64,000 bases of DNA from Mycobacterium gallinarum (GCF_010726765.1 NZ_AP022601.1:1736001-1800000); one strand, 5' to 3'. Shown: positions 36,329 through 45,224, counted from the first letter of the stretch. Numbers and translations are program-made. Notes: a model not told the origin generated them from the letters alone.

Positions 36329-37099
36329 GTGCCCGGGTACTCCCGATACGTCGCGATCGGCGACAGCCAAACCGAGGGGCTGTGGGACGGTGATGACGCC
36401 AACGGCCTGGTCGGCTTCGCCGATCGTCTCGCCACGATGCTCGACTCCCACCACCCCGGCGTGACCTACGCCAATCTGGCGATCCGCGGCCGGCGGATCA
36501 AAGATCTGCTGGACGAGCAGCTCCCGGCGGCCCTGGCGCTGCAGCCCGATCTGATTTCGGTGTGCATCGGGATGAACGACGTGACGCGCCCCGGCCCGTA
36601 TTTCGGCACTGCCCTCGCCGAGCTGGACGACCTGTACACGCAGCTTGCCGCGTCCGGCGCGACCGTCCTGACGACCACGTTCCCGGACATCGCAAAGATC
36701 CTGCCGATCGGGCGGATGATCGCCGCACGCGTCCACCAGATCAACGACGATATCCGCAAAGCCGCAGTGCGACATGGGTTTAGACTCGTCGACCTCTACA
36801 ACGCGCCGTCGATGACGATGCCGGACACGTGGAGCGCGGACCGGGTCCACGGCTCGGCCAAGGGGCACCAGCTGTTCGCCGCCGCGGCCGCCGAGGCGCT
36901 GGAGCTGCCCGGCAGCAACCACGACTGGGCGCTGGTCGACGGACCCCCACAGCGGCCGTCGCTGAGGTCGCAAGCGGTGTCGCAGATGCAGTGGACGCAG
37001 AACATGCTGATGCCGTGGCTCTGGTACCACGTTCGCGGCAAGTCGGCCGGCGACGGCCGCGGCCCCAAACGTCCGCGGCTCGAGAGCGTGCCCGCCTAG
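36329..37099 (+). CDS. SGNH/GDSL-family hydrolase
   Basis: A 256-residue esterase-like protein. The nucleophile serine is in block I (IGDSQTEG, residues ~10-17), Gly and Asn ligands of the oxyanion hole are in IRGRR and GMND, and the Asp-His pair is in DRVHGSAKGH. No signal peptide is present, so it is likely cytoplasmic, acting on an ester or acyl group. The last ~45 residues are a basic tail. It abuts the stop of the convergent DUF732-like gene. Confidence 0.85.
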   Translation: MPGYSRYVAIGDSQTEGLWDGDDANGLVGFADRLATMLDSHHPGVTYANLAIRGRRIKDLLDEQLPAALALQPDLISVCIGMNDVTRPGPYFGTALAELDDLYTQLAASGATVLTTTFPDIAKILPIGRMIAARVHQINDDIRKAAVRHGFRLVDLYNAPSMTMPDTWSADRVHGSAKGHQLFAAAAAEALELPGSNHDWALVDGPPQRPSLRSQAVSQMQWTQNMLMPWLWYHVRGKSAGDGRGPKRPRLESVPA

Positions 37100-37477
37100 C
37101 TAGAACCCCAAAATCGACAGTGGGATCGGCAGTGAATCGAGCGAGCCCGGACTTCCGATCGACGACATCATCGCCGGGCAGAACATGGAGATCGCGACGC
37201 CGGTGAACATCGTCGCCGGCCCGAGCGACATTCCGCCCGCCTCGGCCACCTTGCTGGTCACGTCGGCGGCGGTCTGACCGGGATCTGCGAGCATTGGGCA
37301 GACCTGCTGGCCGAGCGCCGCGGCGCTGGCCGGATCCACCGCGGTGACACCGGCCTCGGCCAGTGCCGCCACGAACGCGCCGTCGACCGGTTCGGTCTGG
37401 GCCGGAGAGGCCGCGACGACGGCGGCGGTGAGTAATCCCGTGGACAGGGCGAAGGTGGTGGCGAGTCTGCGATGCAC
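37100..37477 (-). CDS. Secreted DUF732-like protein
   Basis: A 125-residue exported protein. VHRRLATTFALSTGLLTAAVVAASPAQTEP is a signal peptide. The mature region FVAALAEAGVTAVDPASAAALGQQVCPML matches the mycobacterial DUF732 pattern of a small helical domain with paired Cys (VCPML and FCPAMM). GTG 37477 gives the signal peptide directly; longer open frame upstream is spurious. Likely cell-envelope located. Function of the family is not known. Confidence 0.75.
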   Translation of the reverse strand: MHRRLATTFALSTGLLTAAVVAASPAQTEPVDGAFVAALAEAGVTAVDPASAAALGQQVCPMLADPGQTAADVTSKVAEAGGMSLGPATMFTGVAISMFCPAMMSSIGSPGSLDSLPIPLSILGF

Positions 37478-37502
37478 GGGGCGAGCGTACGTGGCCCGAA
37501 CG

Positions 37503-38075
37503 TCACATGCTCGACCAGGCGCCGTCGATGCTGTCCGCAACGTCGATGATCTTGGCCTTCTCCGAGGCCGGGCTGTCGATCTCCCCGGCGACGTGTGCCG
37601 CGATGAACCGCCGGATCTCTGCGTCGATGCCCCCGAGTATCCGCACCAGCTCCCCGCGCAGCGACTTGGACGTCACGTGGATCGAGATGTCGGACGCCCG
37701 GGGTTTTTCCACGTCGAGGATCAACAGCAGCGGTGCCGCGGCACGCGCGGTCGCACGCAGGGCGATCTCGCCGAAAACCATGAACTTGGGCTTGTCGATC
37801 CGCAGGTCGACAACCAGGTCGATCTCGATCGGAATCCGGATGGCGAAAGTGATCTGGTCGCCGACGTCGCGCGTCAGGCGGGGCTCCTGAACCCTGACTT
37901 TCGCCGTCACCTTGGCGACCTTGCCGGGCCCCTGGGCCATTGGGCCCATCTCGAATTCGTCGCCGGCGATGGCGGCGATCGCACCGCCGACGCGCGCTTC
38001 GGTCACGGCGATCTCGAAGAACTGGCGACCGAATTCCTCGTAGGTCATCTCATCGTCGACGGGCATGGTGCTCAT
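37503..38075 (-). CDS. Conserved hypothetical protein
   Basis: A 190-residue soluble protein with alternating strands and helices (VAKVTAKVRVQEPRLTRDVGDQITFAIRIPIEIDLVVDLRIDKPKF, ending with a helical KAKIIDVADSIDGAW). I do not recognise a family; the middle resembles lipid-binding beta-rich domains such as DUF2993-like ones. ATG 38075 is used, with ATG 38066 possible. It lies leftward between the DUF732 gene and a 59-aa gene, possibly one unit. Confidence 0.6.
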   Translation of the reverse strand: MSTMPVDDEMTYEEFGRQFFEIAVTEARVGGAIAAIAGDEFEMGPMAQGPGKVAKVTAKVRVQEPRLTRDVGDQITFAIRIPIEIDLVVDLRIDKPKFMVFGEIALRATARAAAPLLLILDVEKPRASDISIHVTSKSLRGELVRILGGIDAEIRRFIAAHVAGEIDSPASEKAKIIDVADSIDGAWSSM

Positions 38076-38136
38076 ACCGTCTCACGTCCGGTATTCGCAC
38101 CGCGGCCAACGCGACCGAATCGAGACAACACCGCTG

Positions 38137-38316
38137 CTAGCGCTCCGCTTCGCTGCGCGCCTCGGCTCCCGTCTCCCCCACATCCAGCGCGTCGTCGGAG
38201 GCCGTCTGACCGACATAAGCGCCGTCGTCTGCGCCGTCCTTTCCCGCGCGCGACCCGGCGACGTGGTCGTCGTTGTCGACGTCGGATTCGGACTTGTTGT
38301 CGTCTCGTGGGCTCAT
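38137..38316 (-). CDS. 59-residue acidic protein, probably real
   Basis: An ATG at 38316 opens a 59-residue frame beginning MSPRDDNKSESDVDNDDH and ending VGETGAEARSEAER, stop at 38137. It is extremely rich in Asp, Glu and Gly, with no hydrophobic segment, and is therefore probably disordered. The YVGQTASDDALDVGETGAEARS pattern looks like a conserved actinobacterial stretch rather than antisense noise. It lies 61 bases upstream of the leftward 190-aa gene. Function unknown. Confidence 0.6.
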   Translation of the reverse strand: MSPRDDNKSESDVDNDDHVAGSRAGKDGADDGAYVGQTASDDALDVGETGAEARSEAER

Positions 38317-38371
38317 GCGCTGCGGTTACCCGGCGTCGACGTGCTCAAACGATGTTCGGCCCGGCACAGCC

Positions 38372-39178
38372 TCAGCCGTCTACGGGGTCCTCGGTGAAGT
38401 ACCGGATTCTGCGGATGGCGAAGGGTTTGGCGGTCACCTCGACGATGAGTACGTCACGGCGCCCGTCCCGGTCCAACCCCACGACCACGCTGTACCCGGA
38501 GGCGATCATCTTGCGGGGGCGCGCGGCTGCAATGCGCGACAGCAGTTCCGCGGTCGTCAACGGGAGGTCGTCGCCGCTCGTCACGCTTGCTCCCTTGCCG
38601 AGCCAACGGCGCACCGCGACCTCGTCGCCCGCACGTGCGTCGTCGAGGAACTCCTGTATCCGCCGCTTGCCCTGCGGACCGGTCCCCCGCAGACCCCCCA
38701 GGTAGCCGAGGACTCCGACGACGCCCTGGTTCACGAGCAGTGCCCTCGCCAGTTGCAGACCGGCGGGAAGGCCGCCGAACCCGGCGCGCATGAACTGACC
38801 GACCATGGCCGGCAGCTCCCAAAAGGCCGACAGCGCAGCAATTTTCAGTCCGTCGCCGCCCTCGCGTACGTCGTAGCGGATGTAGACCGGCACGTGCAAC
38901 TGCACCGGCCCCATCGCGATGTCGAGTTCGCCGTCGCGGAGGACCGTCGAGCCGGTGACGATGTCCGCGTCAGGGCGGTAGGTGATGTGGCGGGGCCCGA
39001 TGAACGTGTCGAAGAATGCTCCGATCGCGCCGAGGCCCTGGTGGGGCTGCGAGCCAACCGGATCTTCGACTCGTCCGTCGGCGGTGAACAGGCCCACCCA
39101 CGCGTTCTTGTCGCGGGCACCGGCCGCCGCCGGCGACCGCTCGGCGGTCGCCAGCACGTCCGAGCGAGTGAAAGCCAT
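38372..39178 (-). CDS. Ketosteroid-isomerase-like (NTF2-fold) protein with C-terminal extension
   Basis: A 268-residue protein. Residues ~1-120 fit the SnoaL/KSI cup (RDKNAWVGLFTADGRVEDPVGSQPHQGLGAIGAFFDTFIG), which in KSI holds a catalytic Asp and Tyr. The second half is helical plus a further domain (PLTTAELLSRIAAARPRKMIASGY) seen in mycobacterial relatives. ATG 39178 is chosen where similarity starts. Divergent from the 132-aa gene. A steroid role is possible but not shown. Confidence 0.7.
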   Translation of the reverse strand: MAFTRSDVLATAERSPAAAGARDKNAWVGLFTADGRVEDPVGSQPHQGLGAIGAFFDTFIGPRHITYRPDADIVTGSTVLRDGELDIAMGPVQLHVPVYIRYDVREGGDGLKIAALSAFWELPAMVGQFMRAGFGGLPAGLQLARALLVNQGVVGVLGYLGGLRGTGPQGKRRIQEFLDDARAGDEVAVRRWLGKGASVTSGDDLPLTTAELLSRIAAARPRKMIASGYSVVVGLDRDGRRDVLIVEVTAKPFAIRRIRYFTEDPVDG

Positions 39179-39282
39179 ACCGTTGCCTACCACCCGCGTC
39201 GGCCCCAGTCGACTACTTCGCCACCTGCAGGCACACTGGGAATACGCCGTGCCGGAGCGCACGGGCGCGAGGAGGAACCACT

Positions 39283-39681
39283 ATGAGCAGGAACGGGCCG
39301 TTCGGGATCGACCCCGAGGAGTTCGACCGCGTCGTTCGCGAGGCGGGTGAAGGGCTGCGTGACGCCTTGGACGGTGTGGGCAGATTCCTCAGTACCTCCG
39401 GAGAACGCGCAGGTTGGGCCAATTTGGTCGACGAGTTCACCCGCTATTCGCGTCCGAAACGGGAGCCGGAGACCGCCGGCGAGACCGGCGACGGCGTATG
39501 GGCGATCTACACCGTCGACAGCGACGGCGGCGCCCATATCGAGCAGGTCTATCCGTCCGAACTCGATGCGCTACGCGCGAACAAGAACAACACCGACCCC
39601 ACCCGCAAGGTGCGCTTTTTGCCCTACGGCATCGCGGTCAGTGTGCTCGACGCGTCCGAATCCCCCGCGGAAGAGGCTTAG
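39283..39681 (+). CDS. Conserved hypothetical protein
   Basis: A 132-residue protein without signal peptide: an N-terminal amphipathic helical part (EEFDRVVREAGEGLRDALDGVGRFL) and a C-terminal beta-rich part (GVWAIYTVDSDGGAHIEQVYPSELDALRANKNN...VRFLPYGIAVSVLD). I do not recognise the family. ATG 39283 is preceded by a GAGGA box. Its stop overlaps the convergent SRPBCC gene by 4 bases. Confidence 0.62.
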   Translation: MSRNGPFGIDPEEFDRVVREAGEGLRDALDGVGRFLSTSGERAGWANLVDEFTRYSRPKREPETAGETGDGVWAIYTVDSDGGAHIEQVYPSELDALRANKNNTDPTRKVRFLPYGIAVSVLDASESPAEEA

Positions 39682-40121
39682 CCGCCGAAGTGGTGGCGGA
39701 TACCCGCCAGCATCTTGGTGTGCGCCTTGACCGCCTCACGGAGCGTCGTCGCGTGGAGCAGTCGCGGAGCGTCGATCGTCAAGCGCTCGACGAGCCTGGT
39801 TCCCATGTCGATGGCATCGAAGGACACCACACCGTAGAGGCGGACCCGGGGAAACTGGCGTGCCTGAGTGATCACCGGTCCGACTGACGCGACTCTGAGG
39901 TGGGCGGTGTAGCTCGTCGGCAGGGTCAACGGACCGAAGGGGATTCGGTCTTTGACGCGGTAACTCTGGCAGTAGCCGTCCACCAGTTCCGTCCGTTCGG
40001 TCCTGTGCACCGAGACAACAAGCGGATGGACGGTCTTGATGTTGTCGAGGTCGATGTAGAACGCCCGCACGTCGTCGGGCGGCGCAGGTATGTCCTCGGA
40101 CAGGATCCGCTCTGCGCGCAT
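39678..40121 (-). CDS. SRPBCC family protein
   Basis: A 147-residue START-like protein: MRAERILSEDIPAPPDDVRAFYIDLDNIKTVHPLVVSV is the usual opening, and SFDAIDMGTRLVERLTIDAP is the late strand. It would hold a hydrophobic ligand. It is divergent from the Rieske oxygenase gene and shares its 109-base control region, so it may belong to the same regulon. Confidence 0.75.
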   Translation of the reverse strand: MRAERILSEDIPAPPDDVRAFYIDLDNIKTVHPLVVSVHRTERTELVDGYCQSYRVKDRIPFGPLTLPTSYTAHLRVASVGPVITQARQFPRVRLYGVVSFDAIDMGTRLVERLTIDAPRLLHATTLREAVKAHTKMLAGIRHHFGG

Positions 40122-40161
40122 GTCCGGACGATACGCGGGGCACGTGGCCCACCAGCGATTT

Positions 40162-40196
40162 TTGACATACCGTCGCTATCATTATAAAAATAGGCA
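40162..40196 (+). promoter_or_regulatory. Promoter/operator A of the catabolic island
   Basis: TTGACA (40162-40167), 17 bases, then TAAAAATAGGCA (40185-40196). Inside lies CTATCATTATAAAAATAG (40176-40193), an 18-bp element with CTA/TAG ends. The same TTGAC-N17-TAAAAATAGGCA layout occurs on the minus strand before the KshA-like gene. Likely drives the Rieske oxygenase gene. Confidence 0.6.
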
Positions 40197-40230
40197 GATG
40201 GTCTCCCAGGGCGTCGACCAAGGAACGGTG

Positions 40231-41364
40231 ATGGACCGCGACCAACTGATCGATCTCACTCGCCGCGCATTGAAGCTCGCGCGGGACAAGACCACCGACC
40301 TCATGCCGACGGAGAGCACCGTCGCCGCCGAGACGTACACGTCGGCCGAGCGCCATGCCCGGGATGTCGCGATGCTGATGGCAAGCCCCCAACTGGTCGG
40401 CTACGTCTCAGAGCTCCCCCGGCCCGGCACGTACTGCACCAAGACGGTGATGGGCCGGTCCATTCTGCTGACCCGTGCCGCGGACTCGGTGGTACGCGCG
40501 TTCGAGAATGTGTGTCTGCACCGGCAGTCGCGCATCACCGACGGGTGCGGAGCCGCCCGCCGCCTCGCCTGCCCCTATCACTCGTGGAGCTACGATCTCA
40601 GCGGCAATCTAGCCGGTGTACCAGGCAAGGAGGGGTTTCCCGAAACTTCATCGGGCACAGCACGTTTGACCGAATTACCGGCCGCGGAATGTGCAGGTTT
40701 CCTGTGGGTTTCGCTGGACCGCGAGGCCACCCTGGACATTCCCGCGTTCCTCGGACCGCTGGCCGAGGAACTGGACTCGTGGGGCGTCGGCCGCTGGTCG
40801 CCGTTGGGCGAGAAAGTGCTGGACTGCCCAATCAATTGGAAGTTGGCCATCGACACTTTCGCCGAGAACTACCACTTCGCTACGGTGCACAAGACGACCT
40901 TCGCGACGATCGCCCGCAGCAACTGCACAGTCTTCGACTCGTTTGGTCCCCATCATCGACTTGTGTTCCCGCTCAACGGTATTCTCGACCTCGACGAGCT
41001 TCCCGAGGAACAGTGGGAGCCGCTGCAGGCGATGGTCGTCATCTACGCGTTGCATCCCAACATCGTCATCTCGTGCACCGTGGCCAACGGCGAGCTGTTC
41101 CGCGTCTATCCCAGCGATGTGCCGGGCCGTTCAATCACCGTGCACCAGAACTCGACTCCGCTGGATCTGTCGGACGAATCGACGGCCGCGGGCGCGGCGG
41201 CGGTATTCGAATACGCGCATTCGACGGTCCGCGACGAGGACTACGCGCTCGTCGCGGGACTGCAGGCCAACCTCGAGTCAGGGGCGCGCGAGCACCTGGT
41301 CTTCGGCCGCAATGAGCCCGGACTGCAGCACCGCCACACGACGTGGGCCGAGGCGATCAGCTAG
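40231..41364 (+). CDS. Rieske non-haem iron oxygenase, large subunit
   Basis: A 377-residue ring-hydroxylating oxygenase alpha subunit. The Rieske 2Fe-2S ligands are CLHRQ (near residue 94) and CPYHSW (near 114); the mononuclear iron site is DTFAENYHFATVH near 211. These enzymes hydroxylate aromatic or alicyclic rings or demethylate with electrons from a ferredoxin. ATG 40231 follows AAGGAA; an in-frame ATG at 40198 is possible but lies inside the promoter element. No beta subunit is next to it; a Rieske ferredoxin is encoded at 56.4 kb. Confidence 0.85.
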   Translation: MDRDQLIDLTRRALKLARDKTTDLMPTESTVAAETYTSAERHARDVAMLMASPQLVGYVSELPRPGTYCTKTVMGRSILLTRAADSVVRAFENVCLHRQSRITDGCGAARRLACPYHSWSYDLSGNLAGVPGKEGFPETSSGTARLTELPAAECAGFLWVSLDREATLDIPAFLGPLAEELDSWGVGRWSPLGEKVLDCPINWKLAIDTFAENYHFATVHKTTFATIARSNCTVFDSFGPHHRLVFPLNGILDLDELPEEQWEPLQAMVVIYALHPNIVISCTVANGELFRVYPSDVPGRSITVHQNSTPLDLSDESTAAGAAAVFEYAHSTVRDEDYALVAGLQANLESGAREHLVFGRNEPGLQHRHTTWAEAIS

Positions 41365-42682
41365 ACAGCGCCAGGATCAGATCGTCGACGAGCTCGGTGA
41401 TCCCGGCTCCCGACGGGAGGATCTCGTTGCGCAGGTGTGCCACGGCTTCGTCGCGCCGGCCGTCCTCGACGAGTGCGCGCAGTGTCGTCACGCGCTCGTC
41501 ACCCACAATGCTGGCGAGGACATCGACCAGTTCCCAGTCGCGGTAGAGCGCCAAAGACCTTTCGTAGAAGGCGAACCCGCTCACCGGCTCACCGCGAAAC
41601 GTCCCGCGATAGTGAAACGGGCCCTCCATGTACTCCAGGGGTAGGCCGTGTCCTGGCGCCGGCACCATCGGCTCACCCGTCAGGTCCAGATCGAGCTTGC
41701 GCGACGTCAGTCGGTGCCGGTCCGGCAGATATCTGGCCTTCGCCGGGGGCTTGTACAGAGTCCGAACCGCTTCGGGCCAGCGGACGTAGCTCTCGATGGA
41801 CACCTCGATGTCGTCGGCGAACTCGGGGTCGACGTCGGGCTCCGGTGAGCTGGTGGTCGCGCCCGAAAAGGGTTGCAGTGAATTGCGATCGGCTCGATCG
41901 AACTGTCGCCAGATGCTCATGTCCACGCCGTTGTCGAGGTTGATCGTGCGCCATTCGTGGGCGCGCCAGCGGACATCGCCGTCCGCGCCACCGCTGTTGG
42001 CGATCAGCGGGAACCACTGCCGGTCGACGTGGCCCGCGGTGCCGCTGACCGGCTCGCTCGACGAGCCCCACGTCAGCGTTCCCGTCATCGTCAATCCGGT
42101 CTGGAGATAGGAGTAGGTGTCGGCCTGGCCGAAGCATTCGATCCGGCCACCGAAATCCGCGGCGCCCAGCGGCACCGGCGCCCGCGTCGGGGTCACATGC
42201 AGGTCCACCCGCATCTGGGCACCGGCCGCATCGGTGCCGACGAGCGTGACGTCGTAGGTGTAGGGCACCAGGTCGCCGTTGTCGTCGCGACAGGTATGCC
42301 AGACTGCGCGACCGGCGCTGCTGTCAAAGCTGATGTCCAGGCATTCGTCGGCGAATGTCATCTTCGCGACGGCACCGGGTTCCATGTTCGCGGGCGGCAT
42401 GTCGTAGTCGGTGTACGTGCCGTAGGTGCCTGCGTCGAGATCGAACAGCGCGAACGTGTAGAAGTCGGCAACGATATCCCCGAGCCCAGGCCGGTTCTTG
42501 TTGAAGATCGACAGGAATGCGTACCCGCGGCCGCTCTGCCCGGTCAGTTCACCGGCCAGAAACCACGTGTCGGACTCGCACTGCGGATGGTTGGCCTCAG
42601 CGGCCGGGAAATCGAGCTGACGGTCTTCCGGTACCAGCGCGAATGGGTATTGGCGCCAATCGCCTGACTGCGGGTGGTTCAC
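41357..42682 (-). CDS. CrtC/AttH-like lipocalin-fold protein
   Basis: A 441-residue protein resembling the CrtC/AttH (hydroxyneurosporene synthase, carotenoid 1,2-hydratase) lipocalin-like family: GRGYAFLSIFNKNRPG near the start, AGHVDRQWFPL with the family Asp/Arg/Trp near the middle, and GFAFYERSLALYRDWELVDVL near the end. There is no signal peptide. If it keeps CrtC chemistry it would hydrate an isoprenoid double bond. GTG 42682 gives the best start. Convergent with the Rieske oxygenase (8-base overlap) and divergent from the aldehyde dehydrogenase. Confidence 0.6.
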   Translation of the reverse strand: MNHPQSGDWRQYPFALVPEDRQLDFPAAEANHPQCESDTWFLAGELTGQSGRGYAFLSIFNKNRPGLGDIVADFYTFALFDLDAGTYGTYTDYDMPPANMEPGAVAKMTFADECLDISFDSSAGRAVWHTCRDDNGDLVPYTYDVTLVGTDAAGAQMRVDLHVTPTRAPVPLGAADFGGRIECFGQADTYSYLQTGLTMTGTLTWGSSSEPVSGTAGHVDRQWFPLIANSGGADGDVRWRAHEWRTINLDNGVDMSIWRQFDRADRNSLQPFSGATTSSPEPDVDPEFADDIEVSIESYVRWPEAVRTLYKPPAKARYLPDRHRLTSRKLDLDLTGEPMVPAPGHGLPLEYMEGPFHYRGTFRGEPVSGFAFYERSLALYRDWELVDVLASIVGDERVTTLRALVEDGRRDEAVAHLRNEILPSGAGITELVDDLILALSS

Positions 42683-42699
42683 GAGCCCTGCCTTTTTCA

Positions 42700-42717
42700 C
42701 TATGTTTGTATTAATAG
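42700..42717. promoter_or_regulatory. Operator-like element B
   Basis: CTATGTTTGTATTAATAG is an 18-bp imperfect inverted repeat (CTAT/ATAG) in the short gap between the divergent CrtC-like and aldehyde dehydrogenase genes. It shares length and ends with elements A, C and D. Confidence 0.5.
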
Positions 42718-42746
42718 CAACTTTAGGCGGTAGGACAGGCGGCGAC

Positions 42747-44204
42747 ATGCGATCCCTTAACTACGACAAGCTCTATATCGGCGGCCACTGGCAGACACCG
42801 TCGACGGGTCAGCGACTCTCCGTGATCTCCCCACATACCGAGCAATCGATCGGCGAGACGCCGGAAGCGGCCCCCGCGGACGTCGACAAGGCGGTCGCCG
42901 CCGCCAGAACCGCGTTCGACGAGGGACCGTGGCCCCGGCTCAGCGTCGGCGAACGCATGGAGAAGATCGAGAAGCTCGCCGCCATCTACATGGCCGAGAC
43001 CGACGCGATCGCCGACCTGATCACCGCGGAGATGGGCTCACCCAAGAGCTTCAGCAGGCTGGGGCAGGGCGCGGGCGCTCTCGCCCAGATGCACCTCAAT
43101 ATGGCGACGGCCAAGGAATTTCCGTGGGTCGAGCGACGCCCGGGATTGTTCGGCGACGTTCACGTGCGTCGCGCCCCCGTCGGTGTGGTCGGTGCGATCG
43201 TGCCGTGGAACGTGCCGCAGTTCCTGATCATGCCGAAGATGATCCCGGCGCTGATCGCGGGCTGCACGGTCGTGGTCAAGCCGGCACCCGAAACACCCTT
43301 GGACGCCATGTGGTTGGCCGAGATGCTGGAGGAGATCGACCTACCCGAAGGTGTCGTGTCGATCGTCCCCGGCGGCAGGGAGACCGGGGAGACGCTGGTT
43401 CGCCACCCCGGCGTCGACAAGATCTCGTTCACCGGATCGTCGGCGACGGGCAGGCACATCGCTGCGCTGTGCGGTGAACAGCTCAAGCGCGTCAGCCTCG
43501 AACTGGGCGGCAAGTCCGCGGCCATCATCCTCGACGACGCCGACATCGCGCACACCGTCAATCACCTCAAGATGGCCAGCCTGATGAACAACGGACAGGC
43601 GTGCGTCGCGCAGACCCGCATTCTGGTGAGCGAGCGCAAACACGACGAGGTCGTCGACGCGCTCGCCTCCATGATGACCGGCCTGCAGGTGGGCGACCCC
43701 GCCGACGACGCCACCGATATCGGGCCGCTGGTCGCGCAGCGCCAACAGCAGAAGGTGCAGGGTTACATCCAGGCGGGGCTCGATGCGGGTGCGCGAATGA
43801 TCATGGGCGGCAAGGACAAACCGTATGACCGCGGCTGGTATGTCCAGCCGACGCTGTTCGCCGACGCGACCAACGACATGACCATCGCGCGGGAGGAGAT
43901 CTTCGGTCCGGTGTTGACCGTACTGAAGTACCGCGACGAGGCCGAGGCCGTGCGGATCGCCAACGACACCGATTACGGCCTGGCCGGCTCCGTCTGGACG
44001 GCGGACGTGGCCCGCGGTCTGCAGATCGCAGCCGAAGTCCGGACGGGTACGTACGGCATCAACATGTACACCCTCGACACGACCGCGCCGTTCGGCGGAT
44101 TCAAGCAGTCCGGAATCGGCCGCGAATTCGGATCCGAGGGACTGTCGGAGTATGTCGAGTTGCAGTCGACGGTGAGCGCGAGCAAGCTGCCCGATCTCGA
44201 CTAA
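42747..44204 (+). CDS. NAD(P)-dependent aldehyde dehydrogenase
   Basis: A 485-residue ALDH. Catalytic Glu is in SLELGGKSAAI (about residue 253), the catalytic Cys in NNGQACVAQTRI (about 286), and PWNVPQF plus FTGSSATG mark the coenzyme site. It oxidises an aldehyde, probably the product of the NDMA-type alcohol dehydrogenase in this island, to an acid ready for CoA activation. ATG 42747 is used; an upstream in-frame ATG lies inside operator B. Confidence 0.88.
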   Translation: MRSLNYDKLYIGGHWQTPSTGQRLSVISPHTEQSIGETPEAAPADVDKAVAAARTAFDEGPWPRLSVGERMEKIEKLAAIYMAETDAIADLITAEMGSPKSFSRLGQGAGALAQMHLNMATAKEFPWVERRPGLFGDVHVRRAPVGVVGAIVPWNVPQFLIMPKMIPALIAGCTVVVKPAPETPLDAMWLAEMLEEIDLPEGVVSIVPGGRETGETLVRHPGVDKISFTGSSATGRHIAALCGEQLKRVSLELGGKSAAIILDDADIAHTVNHLKMASLMNNGQACVAQTRILVSERKHDEVVDALASMMTGLQVGDPADDATDIGPLVAQRQQQKVQGYIQAGLDAGARMIMGGKDKPYDRGWYVQPTLFADATNDMTIAREEIFGPVLTVLKYRDEAEAVRIANDTDYGLAGSVWTADVARGLQIAAEVRTGTYGINMYTLDTTAPFGGFKQSGIGREFGSEGLSEYVELQSTVSASKLPDLD

Positions 44205-44256
44205 CCCCTCCGCCGAGCGGACATTCGACACTCAGAGGCGTCCGTCCCGTCGCAAG

Positions 44257-44697
44257 CTAGCCGATTTCGAGGGTGACCTCAGCCGGGCAGCACAGTTCGT
44301 CGCGCTGGTTGTAAACGGCGATCTCGAGGTCGACGAGGTGCCGGTGTACGTCACCCGTGGATTCGATGCGCTTGTCCACCACCCGGCCGCGGCCGACCAT
44401 CGAGTCGCCGGCATAGAACGAGCCCAGCAGCGAGACCTTGCGCCGCACCACCCTGCTGTAGGGCCCGGCCCATCCGGTCGCGATCCGATCGACGAAGCCC
44501 GCGGTGTGCATCGTGTTGACGAAAATCGTCGGCTGGCCGTGCCGTCGCGCGTAGTCCGGGTCGTAGTGGCCGGGAAAGTAATCCCATGTCGCGCCGGGGT
44601 TCATCACGACACGCTGATAATCGATCGGGTCGACGACCTCGGCGAGCTCGGTCGGCACGACGATCTCGTCCCACATCAGCCCGCCATACGGTTTCAC
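44257..44697 (-). CDS. MaoC-like hydratase subunit
   Basis: A 146-residue hotdog protein of the MaoC dehydratase type. The hydratase motif region is FPGHYDPDYARRHGQPTIFVNTM, with the Asp/His pair partly preserved (DPDYARRHG). It overlaps the preceding FAS1-like hotdog gene by 4 bases (ATGA). In mycobacteria such pairs form heterodimeric enoyl-CoA hydratases (HadAB, ChsH1/ChsH2 types). Last gene of the leftward operon. Confidence 0.78.
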   Translation of the reverse strand: MKPYGGLMWDEIVVPTELAEVVDPIDYQRVVMNPGATWDYFPGHYDPDYARRHGQPTIFVNTMHTAGFVDRIATGWAGPYSRVVRRKVSLLGSFYAGDSMVGRGRVVDKRIESTGDVHRHLVDLEIAVYNQRDELCCPAEVTLEIG

Positions 44698-45224
44698 GAC
44701 GCCACCGCCGGGGTGAACCGGAACAGCGTGTTTCGGTTGATGGCGACCAGCGCCCCGTCGGCGCGGTGGAACCGGTCACAGGTCTGCACGAAATGTCCGG
44801 TGCCGACACGCGTGGTCTTCTCCGGCGACACCGAGACGACCTCCTCGACGACGTGCAGCCGGTCTCCTTCGAGGATGGTCATGGGAAACTCGACTTCGTT
44901 GGACGCGTTGATGAAGGTGGTTCCGGGCAGGGGCACGCGGATCGCGATCGACGGCCGCGGTGGCTCACCGGTCGGCAACCACGGAGGCGGGATCAGCCAG
45001 CCCATCAGCAGTGCCGGCGGCGCGAGCAGACCGCCCCACACCTCGCGGGCGAAGTCGGCGTCCCAATAGGCGGGGTTCGGATCATGGACCATCGACGCGA
45101 ATTGCTGAATGCGCGCACCGCTGACCGCCGTCCCGGCATATCTCGGCTCCGTGCGGATGCCGACCATGCGCAGGGCGTCCTCGTAGGTGCCGTATGCGAA
45201 CTCGTACCGAATGCCGTCGTTCAC
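44694..45224 (-). CDS. FAS1-like dehydratase (MaoC N-type hotdog) subunit
   Basis: A 176-residue hotdog protein. YEDALRMVGIRTEPRYAGTAVSGARIQQFASMVHDPNPAYWDADFA is the MaoC_dehydrat_N pattern; SNEVEFPMTILEGDRLHVVEEV follows. The catalytic His/Asp of the hydratase type are less clear here, as expected of the partner subunit. GTG 45224 overlaps the SnoaL stop. It likely pairs with the following MaoC gene to hydrate an enoyl-CoA. Confidence 0.78.
   Translation of the reverse strand: MNDGIRYEFAYGTYEDALRMVGIRTEPRYAGTAVSGARIQQFASMVHDPNPAYWDADFAREVWGGLLAPPALLMGWLIPPPWLPTGEPPRPSIAIRVPLPGTTFINASNEVEFPMTILEGDRLHVVEEVVSVSPEKTTRVGTGHFVQTCDRFHRADGALVAINRNTLFRFTPAVAS

Noticed and set aside
35222..37030. 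Leftward 602-codon open frame opposite the ankyrin and SGNH genes
   Set aside because: The frame spans two well-supported plus-strand genes and their intergenic gap; Arg/Gln/His-rich shadow.
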